In this document: positions 10,108-20,447 of the stretch, in pieces
Position numbering within the stretch: the first letter of the stretch is position 1
Layout: every line of letters starts with the position of its first letter
NCBI RefSeq assembly: GCF_905171765.1
Contig: NC_053392.1
Span: 448,288,837 to 448,352,836 of the forward strand
Source of the DNA: Bufo bufo
Lineage: Eukaryota > Chordata > Amphibia > Anura > Bufonidae
DNA length: 64,000 nt
Direction of reading: 5' to 3'
Program-made: the position numbers and the translations under genes
Notes under the pieces: model-generated
Seen by the model: the letters and a program-made list of their open reading frames with translations, nothing else
Database searches by the model: none
What the model was told of the DNA's origin: nothing

Positions 10108-11000
10108 GTAGCCATCACCCTGTGATGTCACAGCTAGGATGAGCTCTACAAAACCCTGATTCCACGTTGTTGCCGCCATTTTCCTGTGAGTTGAGCATAA
10201 GGAAAGATGTGACAAGATGCTCATGCACTAGGGACAGTGTTGGTGCAAACTGTTAACAGAGAGTGAAGGGCAATATTGGGGAGAGAGATGCAGGGAGAGT
10301 GGAGGGAAAGCATAGGAAACTGCTGAACTAAACTCTGCTACAATTTATCGCTGTGTACATAATTGTGCAGTGCACCAAGACTCATAGCTAATCCATTCTG
10401 TTAGCTGTAGAGATACTGTGCCATCAGTATTATAGGCAGGTCTAATTTATCACCAAGTACATAAGTATGCAGGTTGTCCGGGTTCAGAGCTGAACCCAGA
10501 CATATCCATATTTTCACCCAGGCAGCCCAACTGATAGCATCGGAGCTCTTTTGTTTACAATAACACACTGCCTGGCAGAGGCTTCCGCCCGGCAGTGTGT
10601 TCGGTGATGTCACCGGCTCTGATGGGCCTGCTTTAGCGCTGCCCTAGCCATTTTACTGGCTAGGGCAGAGCTAAAGCCTGCACATCAGTGCCGGTGATGT
10701 CACCGGGCTTCCTGGCAGCCCCATGGAGAGCCCGGTTTGTCACCTTTGCCCTGCGCGATTTAGTGCAGGGCAAAGGAAAGCATTGGAGCATGAACTGCTC
10801 TGATGCTCAAGTCAGGGGGGCTGCCTGGGTGAAAATGGAGGTACTGTAGGTCCGGGTTCAGCTCTGAACCCGGACAACGCCTTTAATCCATACTGTTAGC
10901 TGTAGTGTTACTGTGCATCAGCATTATAGGCACTGTTAATTTTAGACAGATTGCCTGCATATACCTGATTTATAGTAATTTGAGATGAAGTAAGTCTCCA
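10108..11000. repeat. Duplicated unit flanking a foldback element
   Basis: A block of about 50 bp starting TAATCCATTCTGTTAGCTGT (from about 10390) is repeated with roughly 90% identity from about 10884. The foldback element at 10473-10878 sits between the copies. 10116-10390 is non-coding and may be hAT 5' flanking sequence, but I cannot prove it. Confidence 0.45.
10473..10878. mobile_element. Foldback element, GTTGTCCGGGTTCAG ends
   Basis: About 85 bp at the left end, starting GTTGTCCGGGTTCAG and including TTTTCACCCAGGCAGCC, are repeated inverted at the right end (GGCTGCCTGGGTGAAAA to CTGAACCCGGACAAC). The centre contains a second palindromic pair around GCTAGGGCA. Non-coding; superfamily not determined. 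Confidence 0.65.
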
Positions 11001-11184
11001 TTTACTACACACACTATGAGCAGTCTATCACCTAAAGGGAAATACCAAGGGCATGACGGTCTACCCATCATGTAATACTGTTCATTTCAACTAACTTTTC
11101 TCCCATATTTACAGATGCAGAAGAGTTAACAGTTACACTTGGTGCATTATCACATCTAGTTAATGCGTTATGACTGTGACTGTT

Positions 11185-11392
11185 AAAGGAAATCCATTTT
11201 TCTAAAATCTTTTGTTAAACAGTTCCAGCGCATGCCAAATGAGTCCCCATAATCATGAGATGGAAAAAAAAAAACTGTCAATCAGATGCAGGTGGGCGGG
11301 GTGAGCAGTGAGCTCATGAATATGGGGACTCATGGCATGTGCTGGAGCTGTTAGGGACTAGCAGCATAAAGATGGTGACAGATTCCCTTTCT
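11185..11392. mobile_element. Small foldback element
   Basis: An inverted pair joins ACAGTTCCAGCGCATGCC and ATGAGTCCCCATA near the left end to TATGGGGACTCATGGCATG and TGCTGGAGCTGTT near the right end. Non-coding. Ends only approximate. Confidence 0.5.
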
Positions 11393-11399
11393 CTGCTAC

Positions 11400-13300
11400 A
11401 TCTATATTATTAGTTTGTAATCAATCTCTATCTAGCTCCCCTTTATCTACAGATATGACTAGAGCACATATTTCTCTAATTTCTAAGGAAGGAAAGGACC
11501 TAATCCAGTGCGTTAATTATCGTCCCATATCTTTACTCACCTTTGCTACCAGATTGTTGGCCTCTTTTAGTTCATAGAAACCAAGGTAGGGAGGGTAGGG
11601 ATAACACATCTAGAGTTCTAAATATTATTTACCATTCTAAACATACAACTTGTCCCCTAGTCATTCTTGGCATGAATGCTGAGAAGGCTTTTAACAGAGT
11701 CAATTGAGATTTTATGCTTCAGATATTATGAAAATGTAACCTTAATGACCCTTATACTGGTGCTGTTTTCTCTATGTACTCTAATACTTCTGCATCTGTT
11801 TTGCTTAATGGGACACTTTTATCCCCCTTTCCTATTTGCAATGGTATCTGCCAGGTTTGTCCCCTTTATTATTTGTAATGGAATCTCTTTTACAAGTCAT
11901 ATGAAAAGATAACCTCATTAAAGGTGTTTTGCTTGGTGATCATGAGCATAAAGTGGCAGCTTATGCAGATGACTTTTTGAATATGACCACAAAACCGGTT
12001 GTCTCTGTTCCTGGAATATACTCTACACTGAAACATTTTCACACACTCTCCAACTTTAAAATTAATATGACAAAATCTTACGTTATAAGCATGAGACTCT
12101 CCCCTTCCAATATAATCTAGCTAGCAATTCTCCATTTAACTGGGACTCACCTTATATTACTTATTTGGGAGTGAAAATGTGCTCAGACCCTTCTGCTCTC
12201 TCAACTACACCCCTCTTCTGCATTCATTGTAAAAGAGTATAGGCAAACTGGATTTCCCCTTAGGCTACTTTCACACTGCCATTTCAGGGTCCGCCTGTGA
12301 GATGCGTTTCAAGGCTCTCACAAGCGGCCCCAAACGGATCAGTTTAGCCCCAATGCATCCTGAATGGATGCGGATCCATTCAGAATGCATCAGTTTGGCT
12401 CCGTTCTGCCTCCATTCCGCTCTGGAGGCGGACACCAAAATGCTGCTTGCAGCGCCATGGTTTGGCTGAAAGAACCTCATTACTTCCCTAATAATACCAC
12501 AGTTGACTTACCTTCAAGAAGTATTATCTATTCCTGTCCCTAGGTTTTATTATATGGTCCTATTGAAGAAAATTTGCACTATCATCTGGGAAGGCAAAAA
12601 TGCCTGAATTCTATCCAAGTTCTATCCAAACCTACACATCTAAGTGGTATTGGTTTACCTTATCCTGAACTTTATGGTAGGGCCATCTTCATGTCAAAAG
12701 TGGTGGACTGCCTAATATTCCTTGCACGCAAGTCCCGGGATGCTAAGGAACGATTATTACTTCACAGTTTCTTTTGTTCCCTTTTTCTTAGCGATGATAC
12801 TCCTGAATATAGCTACATTATCTTTCAGTCCTATGATCAGGGCCATTGTACAGTATGGAGATGGTTTCAAACTTCCGTATGAGCAGTCCCCTTCCCCTCC
12901 CCACTGTTACAACTGTGAGATGCAATTAACATGGCCCCATGCACCCTTCGTGAAGGTCTACCTACATAGCTCTCAACACCACAATTTCTATTTCCCGACA
13001 TTTTAACAAGGATGGCGATGTCCTTATTGCAAACAACCTTGATCCCCACCTGCAGCAATGCAGGTTTCAACTCAATATTGTTTCTTTTTTATGTTCCTAT
13101 CTAACCTGACACATACATAAGAAGGACCTTATCTATCCTCTTACCTGGTTTGAAGGCTTAATACCTAACTTATTGCCTTCCTCTAAGCTCAGTTAACGAT
13201 TATAAAAAAGGCTCAGCTCCCCAGTTCCTTTCCCGAAGCCAGCTTTTGTAGGTCTGTGGGACCAGGATTTGAATGTCATATGCTCACACAGACTTAACTC
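11400..13300 (+). pseudogene. L1-like ORF2, reverse transcriptase and C-terminal region
   Basis: A decayed non-LTR reverse transcriptase. Near 11470 a plus-strand frame gives SLISKEGKDL and NYRPISLL, the classic L1 RT motif. Around 11670 comes NAEKAFNRVNWDF in broken frame, and near 11953 the catalytic box appears as AAYADDF. The C-terminal section after 12500 (THLSGIGLPYPELY) fits the post-RT domain. Several frameshifts and stops break it, and a MITE is inserted at 12262-12475. It differs from the minus-strand L1 at 2046-4420 and covers a different part of the element, so it is an independent copy. Confidence 0.75.
12262..12475. mobile_element. MITE inserted in the L1 RT pseudogene
   Basis: Starts GGCTACTTTCACACTGCC, close to the GGGTACTTTCACACTTGCG end of the element at 60180-60498. 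It contains the paired segments GAATGGATGCGGATCCATTC. The right terminus is not a good inverted match, so that end is truncated or diverged. L1 coding resumes after it. Confidence 0.55.
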
Positions 13301-13628
13301 TACTTTTTCTCTCCCTGCATCATTCCTCCAAATGTGTGAGAATACAGGAGAATGGTAAGAAGGTTCTTACACCTGGTATACAACGCCGGACAAAACATGT
13401 TTATATAGTACTTCAGCTTCTGACACCAGTTGGCAGTGTGAAGCAGATTAGGAATCCTTCTACCATGTTTGGTAGACCTCACCATTAATTCAGAATAGGT
13501 GGTTCAAGATGTTCCAACAGAGCAATAAGATTTGTAACTTTTCTGTGTCCTAATTGAAAGCCTTGAAGACTTTCAGACATTTCTAATGTTCCTCCTTTCA
13601 CTTACACATATTGTGACACTGGAGCTTA
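13301..13628. other. No recognisable gene
   Basis: Short uninformative open frames on both strands only. It may be more 3' L1 sequence, but no motif is visible. Confidence 0.4.
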
Positions 13629-13636
13629 GGTTCCAA

Positions 13637-13958
13637 GTAGAGATAAGTGAATTTCATATTTTGAAATTCGTTCACGCTTCATTTACTGGTAAAATGTGAA
13701 TTGCATTATGGATTCCGTTACCACGGACCATAACGCAATTCTATGCATGAATGCCTTTAGAGGCATTCTGTTATTCATTCCATCATAATAGAAGTCTATT
13801 GGCTGCATAACGGATCCGTCTCGTTTCCGTTATGCAGGGGAGTCCTCTCCTGTATAACGGAAACATATGGGTCTGTTATGCAGCCAATAGACTTCTATTA
13901 TGACGGAATGAATAAAGAAGCGTGAACGAATTACAAAAAATTAATTTCATTAATTCAT
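13637..13958. mobile_element. MITE with internal long inverted repeat
   Basis: Left end (G)TAGAGATAAGTGAATTTC resembles the hAT MITE ends of this window. The flanking octamers GGTTCCAA (13629-13636) and GGTTCCTA (13959-13966) match at seven of eight positions. Inside, TAGAAGTCTATTGGCTGCAT and its inverted copy form a strong hairpin around a GC-rich centre. Non-coding. Confidence 0.55.
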
Positions 13959-14097
13959 GGTTCCTAGGACTCTGTCCATTCATTTTCCATATATGTCGAC
14001 ACACACCTGTAATCATTATACTTGTACTGTTTATTTTTTTAACTGTTTATTGCATACAGTAACTTGATTTTGGCTATCACTAAAGTATATTTCTTCA

Positions 14098-14225
14098 TAG
14101 GTTACTATGATATTGTGCGCATCGGGCCGCACAGGGGACTATTGTCCTGCACTCATATGATCACATGAGTGCAGGACAGTAGTCCCACAGGTGGCCCGAT
14201 GCGCACAGTATCATAGTAACCTATT
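14098..14225. repeat. Near-perfect 128-bp palindrome
   Basis: The first half (TAGGTTACTATGATATTGTG, GCGCATCGGG, then GACTATTGTCCTGCACTCAT) is repeated in reverse complement in the second half with only a few mismatches, around a short centre ATGATCAC. Sequence continues to about 14330 with CATACAGTCGTGTGTATGAG, which resembles MITE ends of the CACACGACCG type, so the palindrome may be part of a larger MITE. Confidence 0.7.
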
Positions 14226-14330
14226 AAGCTGTGCGCTCCCGTGCGCACGATGTATGCTGCTCCGGGACATATGACCCGCTCACAGACCGTATGTTTCGGA
14301 GGGCATACAGTCGTGTGTATGAGCCCTTAC

Positions 14331-16047
14331 TTTAAAACACATCAAAATGAAGATTTCAAACTGTCAAAAAGCATACCATACTGTACACAAGGTAGCTTTT
14401 GTGCAACAAAACACAACACACTAAATCTCCACGCAAAATACTCCACTAGATGTCACTGTAGAATAGTCTTTTTAATGGCTAGTTTATAAATATGTATATG
14501 CAGTTAGAAAAACCAAAGCATAATAAACAGTGCAGTAAGCAACTCTGAGCAAAGAAAGTAATGGTAAACAAGAAAAAAAATGGAAGAAAGATATCAGATT
14601 TAGTAGGTATTCGGCAATCTGCCAGTAACCACATTAGCACTCAATTTAGGGATTTTGCTTTCATTATAATCTTAAATAAAGAGGTCATCCATTAGGTATC
14701 AAAATACAAACCTAGCCCAACTGTAATAAAAGCAGCTTCTATTCCCATTATTGTGAAAAGATCTTTTTCTTCTTGAAGCTTTTTCCTCTTTACTGGCATT
14801 CTGCTTTGCATCACTTTAGTTTGTTTTTTTTTACAAAAAAAACAACATTTAAGCTGTTTGTAGGCCTTTGAAATTCTGATTTTGTTCTTATAACCCACAA
14901 ATTTTTTTTGTAACTAACCTACTGTTATGGGCAGTGGGTGTGGAACTACACACCCACCAAGTGGATGTAGGGAACAAAGTTTCCATCCAAATACAGCAAA
15001 CACAGATCTTGAAAATGGCAAGAGATTGAAACACAAAGGATATAAGAAATGTGGATAACTTTCATTACCTCAAGCAAAACGTGTTTTACTTGTAAATTGC
15101 TTTGTTTGCTCTCCCTAAAAAGTGCACAAATAATTACATACAGTATAGATGAAATAAAGCCTGATTTCCCCTTTTAACATTGTGTTCTCCTTTATATCCC
15201 TTTTTACATTTAGCCATCATTAAATCACACATTCCAAAGTAAGGACTTGGCTTTTGATCACATTTTATGTTTTGCCACATAATTTGAACTGTATGAAAAA
15301 TAGAGACACTTCCTTTGACTCTAAGTCTTGGAATGTTTTAACTGTGCATCTTCCCTTGAATTGATTGAAATAAAAGTGTTGGTTTCTGAAATTCTTAGAC
15401 GCTAAAGCAACGAAAGGAAACATCAGGGTGGCCACTTGGAGAAAAAGTGACAATCCCATATTTAAATTTTCTATTGCCAATCTTTCCAGATTACATAAAA
15501 CCGGAAACATATGTGATTTAAATTAGTCTGGCTCTTCCATGTCATTTTAGAAGGAAGCTGGTTTAGGACTTAAAACTGTCCTGTGCTTTTTATGCTTACT
15601 CTTGTTATTATCTGCCAGGGCTAATATTATCTCTAAGAGCATGAAGAACAATGGGACAGATATATTGATGGGTTTATTCTGCGCCAGAATATTGTGCCCG
15701 CACTACTTTTATTTTGTACCAAATGTATTACGTTATTTGGATTGTTAAATGTGTGTAAATCTGTGATGTTGTTTTAGAAAGTGATAGAGGGAAGATGTCA
15801 CACCTTGCACCACAGGGCATTATCAGAATGTTAACTTGTATTGTTCTAAACATGAGCCAAAAACCAAGATTGTGACAAAAGAAAGTGCAGAAAAAATCAT
15901 GGCACCAAAATTGGCAAAAAACAAAACAAAACTTGGCTCTAGCATGTCGTAAATGAAAGACAATTATGGTGCATGCACTTTATATAGAGTATTAAGCATA
16001 GAAAGCATGTGCCAGAAATTCTGGGAAAATCAAGACACAAACAAGGC
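14331..16047. other. Unassigned sequence, possible SMOC2 intron
   Basis: About 1.7 kb without a domain-bearing ORF, tandem repeat or recognisable transposon end. Base composition is AT-rich and even. It may be one of the few single-copy intronic stretches in the window. Confidence 0.4.
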
Positions 16048-16304
16048 GTTGTTTATAGGGTTGAGCGAACCCGAACTGTAAAGTTCGGGTTCGTACCGAA
16101 CTTTAGGATTTTGGGACCCCAGACCCGAACATTTCCGTAAAAGTTCGGGTTCGGTGTTCGCCGCATTCTTGCCGCTTTTTTAAATGCTGCACAGCAGCCA
16201 ATCAACAAGCGTCTTACATCTTGCCCCAAGAGGCCATCACAGCCATGCCTACTAATGGCATGGCTGTGATTGGCCAGAGCAGCATGTGACCCAGGCTCTA
16301 TATA

Positions 16305-17243
16305 CAGTACAGACCAAAAGTTTGGACACACCTTCTCATTCAAAGAGTTTTCTTTATTTTCATGACTATGAAAATTGTAGATTCACACTGAAGGCATCAA
16401 AACTATGAATTAACACATGTGGAATTATATACATAACAAACAAGTGTGAAACAACTGAAAATATGTCATATTCTAGGTTCTTCAAAGTAGCCACCTTTTG
16501 CTTTGATTACTGCTTTGCACACTCTTGGCATTCTCTTGATGAGCTTCAAAAAGTAGTCCCCTGAAATGATTTTTACTTCACAGGTGTGCCCTGTCAGGTT
16601 TAATAAGTGGGATTTCTTGCCTTATAAATGGGGTTGGGACCATCAGTTGTGTTGAGGAGAAGTCAGGTGGATACACAGCTGATAGTCCTACTGAATAGAC
16701 TGTTAGAATTTGTATTATGGCAAGAAAAAAGCAGCTAAGTAAAGAAAAACCAGTGGCCATCATTACTTTAAGAAATGAAGGTCAGTCAGTCAGCCGAAAA
16801 ATTGGGAAAACTTTGAAAGTAAGGGCTATTTGACCATGAAGGAGAGTGATGGGGTGCTGCGCCAGATCACCTGGCCTCCACAGTCACCGGACCTGAACCC
16901 AATCGAGATGGTTTGGGGTGAGCTGGACCGCAGAGTGAAGGCAAAAGGGCCAACAAGTGCTAAGCATCTCTGGGAACTCCTTCAAGACTGTTTGAAGACC
17001 ATTTCAGGGGACTACCTCTTGAAGCTCATCAAGAGAATGCCAAGAGTGTGCAAAGCAGCAATCAAAGAAAAAGGTGGCTACTTTGAAGAACCTAGAATAT
17101 GACATATTTTCAGTTGTTTCACACTTGTTTGTTATGTATATAATTCCACATGTGTTAATTCATAGTTTTGATGCCTTCATAGTCATGAAAATAAAGAAAA
17201 CTCTTTGAATGAGAAGGTGTGTCCAAACTTTTGGTCTGTACTA
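16305..17243 (+). mobile_element. Internally deleted Tc1/mariner element
   Basis: Starts CAGTACAGACCAAAAG and ends CTTTTGGTCTGTACTA, with TA dinucleotides at 16303-16304 and 17244-17245, the Tc1 target duplication. The inverted repeats are unusually long (roughly 250-270 bp). They run through GACACACCTTCTCATTC into the 3' coding part of the transposase, interrupted by about 20 extra bases on the left. The 939-bp copy keeps only the first and last parts of the transposase gene. Removing it restores continuous hAT-A 5' sequence (GGCTCTA-TA-AGCTTGAG). Confidence 0.9.
16717..17102 (+). pseudogene. Tc1 transposase, N- and C-terminal ends fused by deletion
   Basis: The ATG at 16717 opens MARKKQLSKEKPVAII, the start of the first helix-turn-helix of a Tc1 transposase. 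About 30 residues later the frame collapses and resumes at 16833 in the C-terminal part. This carries SPDLNPIEMVWGEL, the motif around the last catalytic acidic residue, and ends EKGGYFEEPRI with a stop at 17100-17102. A full Tc1 transposase is about 340 residues, so most of the catalytic core including both leading aspartates is deleted. It can only have moved in trans. Confidence 0.88.
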
Positions 17244-18024
17244 TAAGCTTGAGTCACGTAACGCTGCACGTCACTCTGCTGTTACAAGTGTAGGGAGAGG
17301 ATGCTGCTGGACTTGTGATTTCAGGGAGAGCATAGGAGAGAATCTAACTCAGCGATCTACAGACAAAAAGTTGTGGGGGTGCAGGGCACTATCGTTTTAC
17401 CCTGCCCTGAGCTCATTGACCAAAAAATACTAAGTTTTAGAATTCTGTTAGTTAGGTGGGTGGCGGCAGCGGCCATTTTATGCATGCTCAGTGCACCAGC
17501 ACTGCATCTGAGCTTTTGGGACATTGCAAATCACCATTTTTTGGGGGCAAACTACAACATCTGTATTAGTCAGTGCGTAATTTAAGGTAGAAATACATCC
17601 ATCATTTTCTGGGGTTTGAAAAACACACTTTCTGGGGTTTGAAAAACAGTATTTTCCAGATCTGCAAGTGTTAAATTCAAGTTTAATATATACAGCTTTC
17701 ATATTCTGTTAGCAAAAAAAGACTTTTTGGGCAATCTACAACATCTGTATTAGTCAGTGTGCAATTTAAGGTAAACACACTCTTTTGACAAAAAACACTA
17801 TTTTCAGGCCTTGCAGCATCAGCACGTGTGAAATTACAGGCTTATATACTGCTGTCAAATTCAGTTTTTAAACAAACACTTATTTGGGCACAAACAATTT
17901 AGTTGGCAGCCTTTGATGCAGATGTCATTGTGAGATACACCCTTAATACTTTTGAGTTACATTCAGAGATTTTAAATACCGCCATTTGGTGCACCAATAT
18001 TGAATTCAGGCCTACACTGGTTCA
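17244..18024. other. hAT-A 5' non-coding leader
   Basis: Continuation of hAT-A 5' sequence after the Tc1 copy. No ORF with a domain. Weak repeats such as TACAACATCTGTATTAGTCAGTG appear twice (about 17552 and 17737), a prelude to the regular array that follows. Confidence 0.55.
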
Positions 18025-18636
18025 GGCCCTGTGAGATACCCCCTCTACATACAGGGGTTTGAATTAGGCATTTGAAATAGAGCCATTTGAAATACAGCCA
18101 TTTTGTGCAAAGATATATTTACTTCAGGACTACACTGGTTCAGGGCGTGTGTGATCCCCCTTATACATAGAGGGGTTTAAATTAGGCATTTGAAATACAG
18201 CCTTTTTGTGCAAAGATATATTTCCTGCAGGCCTACACTGGTTCAGGGCGTGTGTGATCCCCACTATACATTCAGGGGTTTGAATTAGGCATTTGAAATA
18301 CAGCCATTTGAAATACAGCCTTTTTGTGCAAAGATATATTTACTGCAGGCCTACACTGGTTCAGGGCGTGTGTGATCCCCCCTATACATTCAGGGGTTTG
18401 AATTAGGCATTTGAAATACAGCCATTTGTAATACAGCCATTTGAAATACAGCCATTTTGTGCAAAGATATATTTACTTCGGGCCTACAGAGGTTCAGGCC
18501 CTCTGAGATACCACCTCTACATACAGGGGTTTGAATTAGGCATTTGAAATACAACCATTTGAAATACAGTCTTTTTGTGCAAAGATATATTTACTGCAGG
18601 CCTACACTGGTTCAGGGCGTGTGTGATCCCCCCTAT

Positions 18637-19742
18637 CAGGGCCGTCTTTACCAAGGGGCAAAAGGGGCAGCTGCCCCGGGCCCAGTTGCTCCTGGGGGGT
18701 CCAAGGCAGCTGCCTCTTGAGTCCTGCTAGCCACTGCCCCGGGTGTCAGGCTGTCAGTTGTGATCTAGGACCTTAGATGACATCATCACCATGTGACCAG
18801 TAACCTAGCAATATTACTGGTCACATGGCTATGAGGTCATCAAGGTCCTATCAGGAGTGTTGCAGGAGAAGTTTTTAACTGTGGAGCTTTTTTTGTGGAG
18901 ATTACATCAGAAAAAGGTGACAGGGGCTGTTATGCTAATATACTGTAAACTACTGTATAGTGGGGTGCTGTATACTGTGGGGGGCCTGTATACTGTGGGG
19001 GGCCTGTATACTGTGGGGGGCCTGTATAGTGTGGGGGGCTGTATACTGTGTGTGTGGGGGGCTGTATACTGTGGGGGGGCCTGTATAGTGTGGGGGCCTG
19101 TATAGTTTGGGGTGCTGTATACGGTGAGGTGCTATACTGCTCTACTGTATACTGTGAGGTGTTGTATACTGTGGGGTGCTGTATACTATGGACTGCTATA
19201 CTGCTCTACTATATACTGTGGGGTAATGTATAGTGTGGGGTGCTATACTGCATACTGTGTGGTGCTGTATACTATAGGGTGCTATACTGCATACTATGTG
19301 GTGCTGTATACTATAGGGTGCTATACTGCATACTGTGGGTTGCTGTATACTATAGTGTGCGATACTGCATACTGTGTGGTACTGTATAGTGTGGGGTGCT
19401 ATACTGCATACTGTGGGTTGCTGTATACTATAGGGTGCTATACTGCATACTGTGGGGTGCTGGGGTGCACTGTAACACTAGGGTGAGCAGAGCCCTGGTC
19501 TCCTTCCTGCAGAGCGGTGCCCACTTCCAGCCTGAGCCCAGCTGCCCAGAGCACTGATCCTGAGCCGCTGGAGTCTTCAGAACTGGAAGTATTTATATCA
19601 CTGTACTCTACCAGATGTGTGGATTTTTTGTTTGTGTGTTGTGGTGGAGGGCGTGATTGCCTGCTAAGGTGTGGGAAAGCGGGATCCAGGGGGCCCAAGT
19701 AAATTTTTGCCCAGGGTCCAAACAATATTAAAGACGGCCCTG
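18637..19742. mobile_element. Non-autonomous hAT with CAGGGCCGTCTTTA ends
   Basis: Left end CAGGGCCGTCTTTA, right end TAAAGACGGCCCTG, a perfect 14-bp inverted repeat. The flanking octamer CCCCCTAT is duplicated exactly at 18629-18636 and 19743-19750. The 1,106-bp interior has GGGGCAGCTGCCCCGGGCCC near the left end and a TATACTGTGGGG minisatellite in the middle; no transposase. It lies inside a repeat unit of the hAT-A array. The element at 45690-48585 has the same design. Confidence 0.92.
18930..19465. repeat. Minisatellite with CTGTATACTGTGGGG unit
   Basis: About 535 bp built from variants of CTGTATACTGTGGGGGG, alternating later with GCTATACTGCATACTGTG. Strand-asymmetric G runs on the plus strand. 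The open frame here (19112-19486) is a repeat artefact. Confidence 0.85.
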
Positions 19743-20261
19743 CCCCCTATACATACAGGGGTTTGAATTAGGGATTTGAAATACAGCCATTTGAAATACA
19801 GCCATTTTGTGCAAATATATAATTACTTCAGGCCTACACTGGTTTAGGGTGTGTGTGATCCCCCCTATACATACAGGGGTTTGATTCAGCCATTTGCTAT
19901 ACAGCCTTTTTGTGCAAAGATATATTTACTTCAGGCCTACACTGATTCAGGGTGTGTGTGATCCTCCCTATACATACAGGGGTTTGAATTAGGCATTTGA
20001 AATACAGCCATTTGAAATACAGCCATTTTGTGCAAAGATATATTTACTGCAGGCCTACAGAGGTTCAGGCCCTCTGAGATATTACCTCTACATACAGGGG
20101 TTTGAATTAGGCATTTGAAATACAGCCATTTTGGGCAAAACAATCTTTTATTGAGGCCTAGTCTGGTTCAGGCCGTGTGAGATACATCCTTTACATACTG
20201 TCGTTATATTCTACTATTAATTAAACACCCATTTAGGGCAAGATCCTAAATTTAAAAAAAT

Positions 20262-20447
20262 ATGAGGAGAGCGTCAAATAAGGGACATGGCCCAGGTCGT
20301 GGTGCTGCTGGTGGAGCTCCTGTTGCAAGGAGAGGACGTGGTCGATCTGTGCCAGCTACACGCACAAGTGAAACCCCTTCCTCAGGAGCGAGTAGGCGAC
20401 AAAACCTGGTATTTGATCGGGCCTAATGCTGCTCTACGAATGGTGAG
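20262..20447 (+). pseudogene. hAT-A transposase, N-terminal piece
   Basis: The ATG at 20262 opens MRRASNKGHGPGRG, a glycine/arginine-rich basic N-terminus of the kind seen on the hAT-B transposase (MTGRGRPPRRG). A frameshift near 20420 moves the frame to the one that continues as NAALRMV. The gene is then interrupted by the PLE; the 15 bp 20433-20447 are duplicated at 25440-25454 as its target site. The rest resumes at 25448. Confidence 0.7.

Larger units (their letters stand above)
18025..20120. repeat. Tandem array of about 117-bp units in hAT-A 5' region
   Basis: Units contain GTTTGAATTAGGCATTTGAA, then CAGCCATTTGAAATACAGCC, TTTTGTGCAAAGATATATTT and GGCCTACACTGGTTCAGG. About five copies lie before and three or more after the MITE inserted at 18637-19742. 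The array ends shortly before the transposase start at 20262, the same position that a different array holds in hAT-B. Confidence 0.85.

Noticed and set aside
19048..19486. Cysteine/tyrosine/glycine-rich frame resembling a small secreted protein
   Set aside because: Repeat translation of the CTGTATACTGTGGGG minisatellite inside a non-autonomous hAT.
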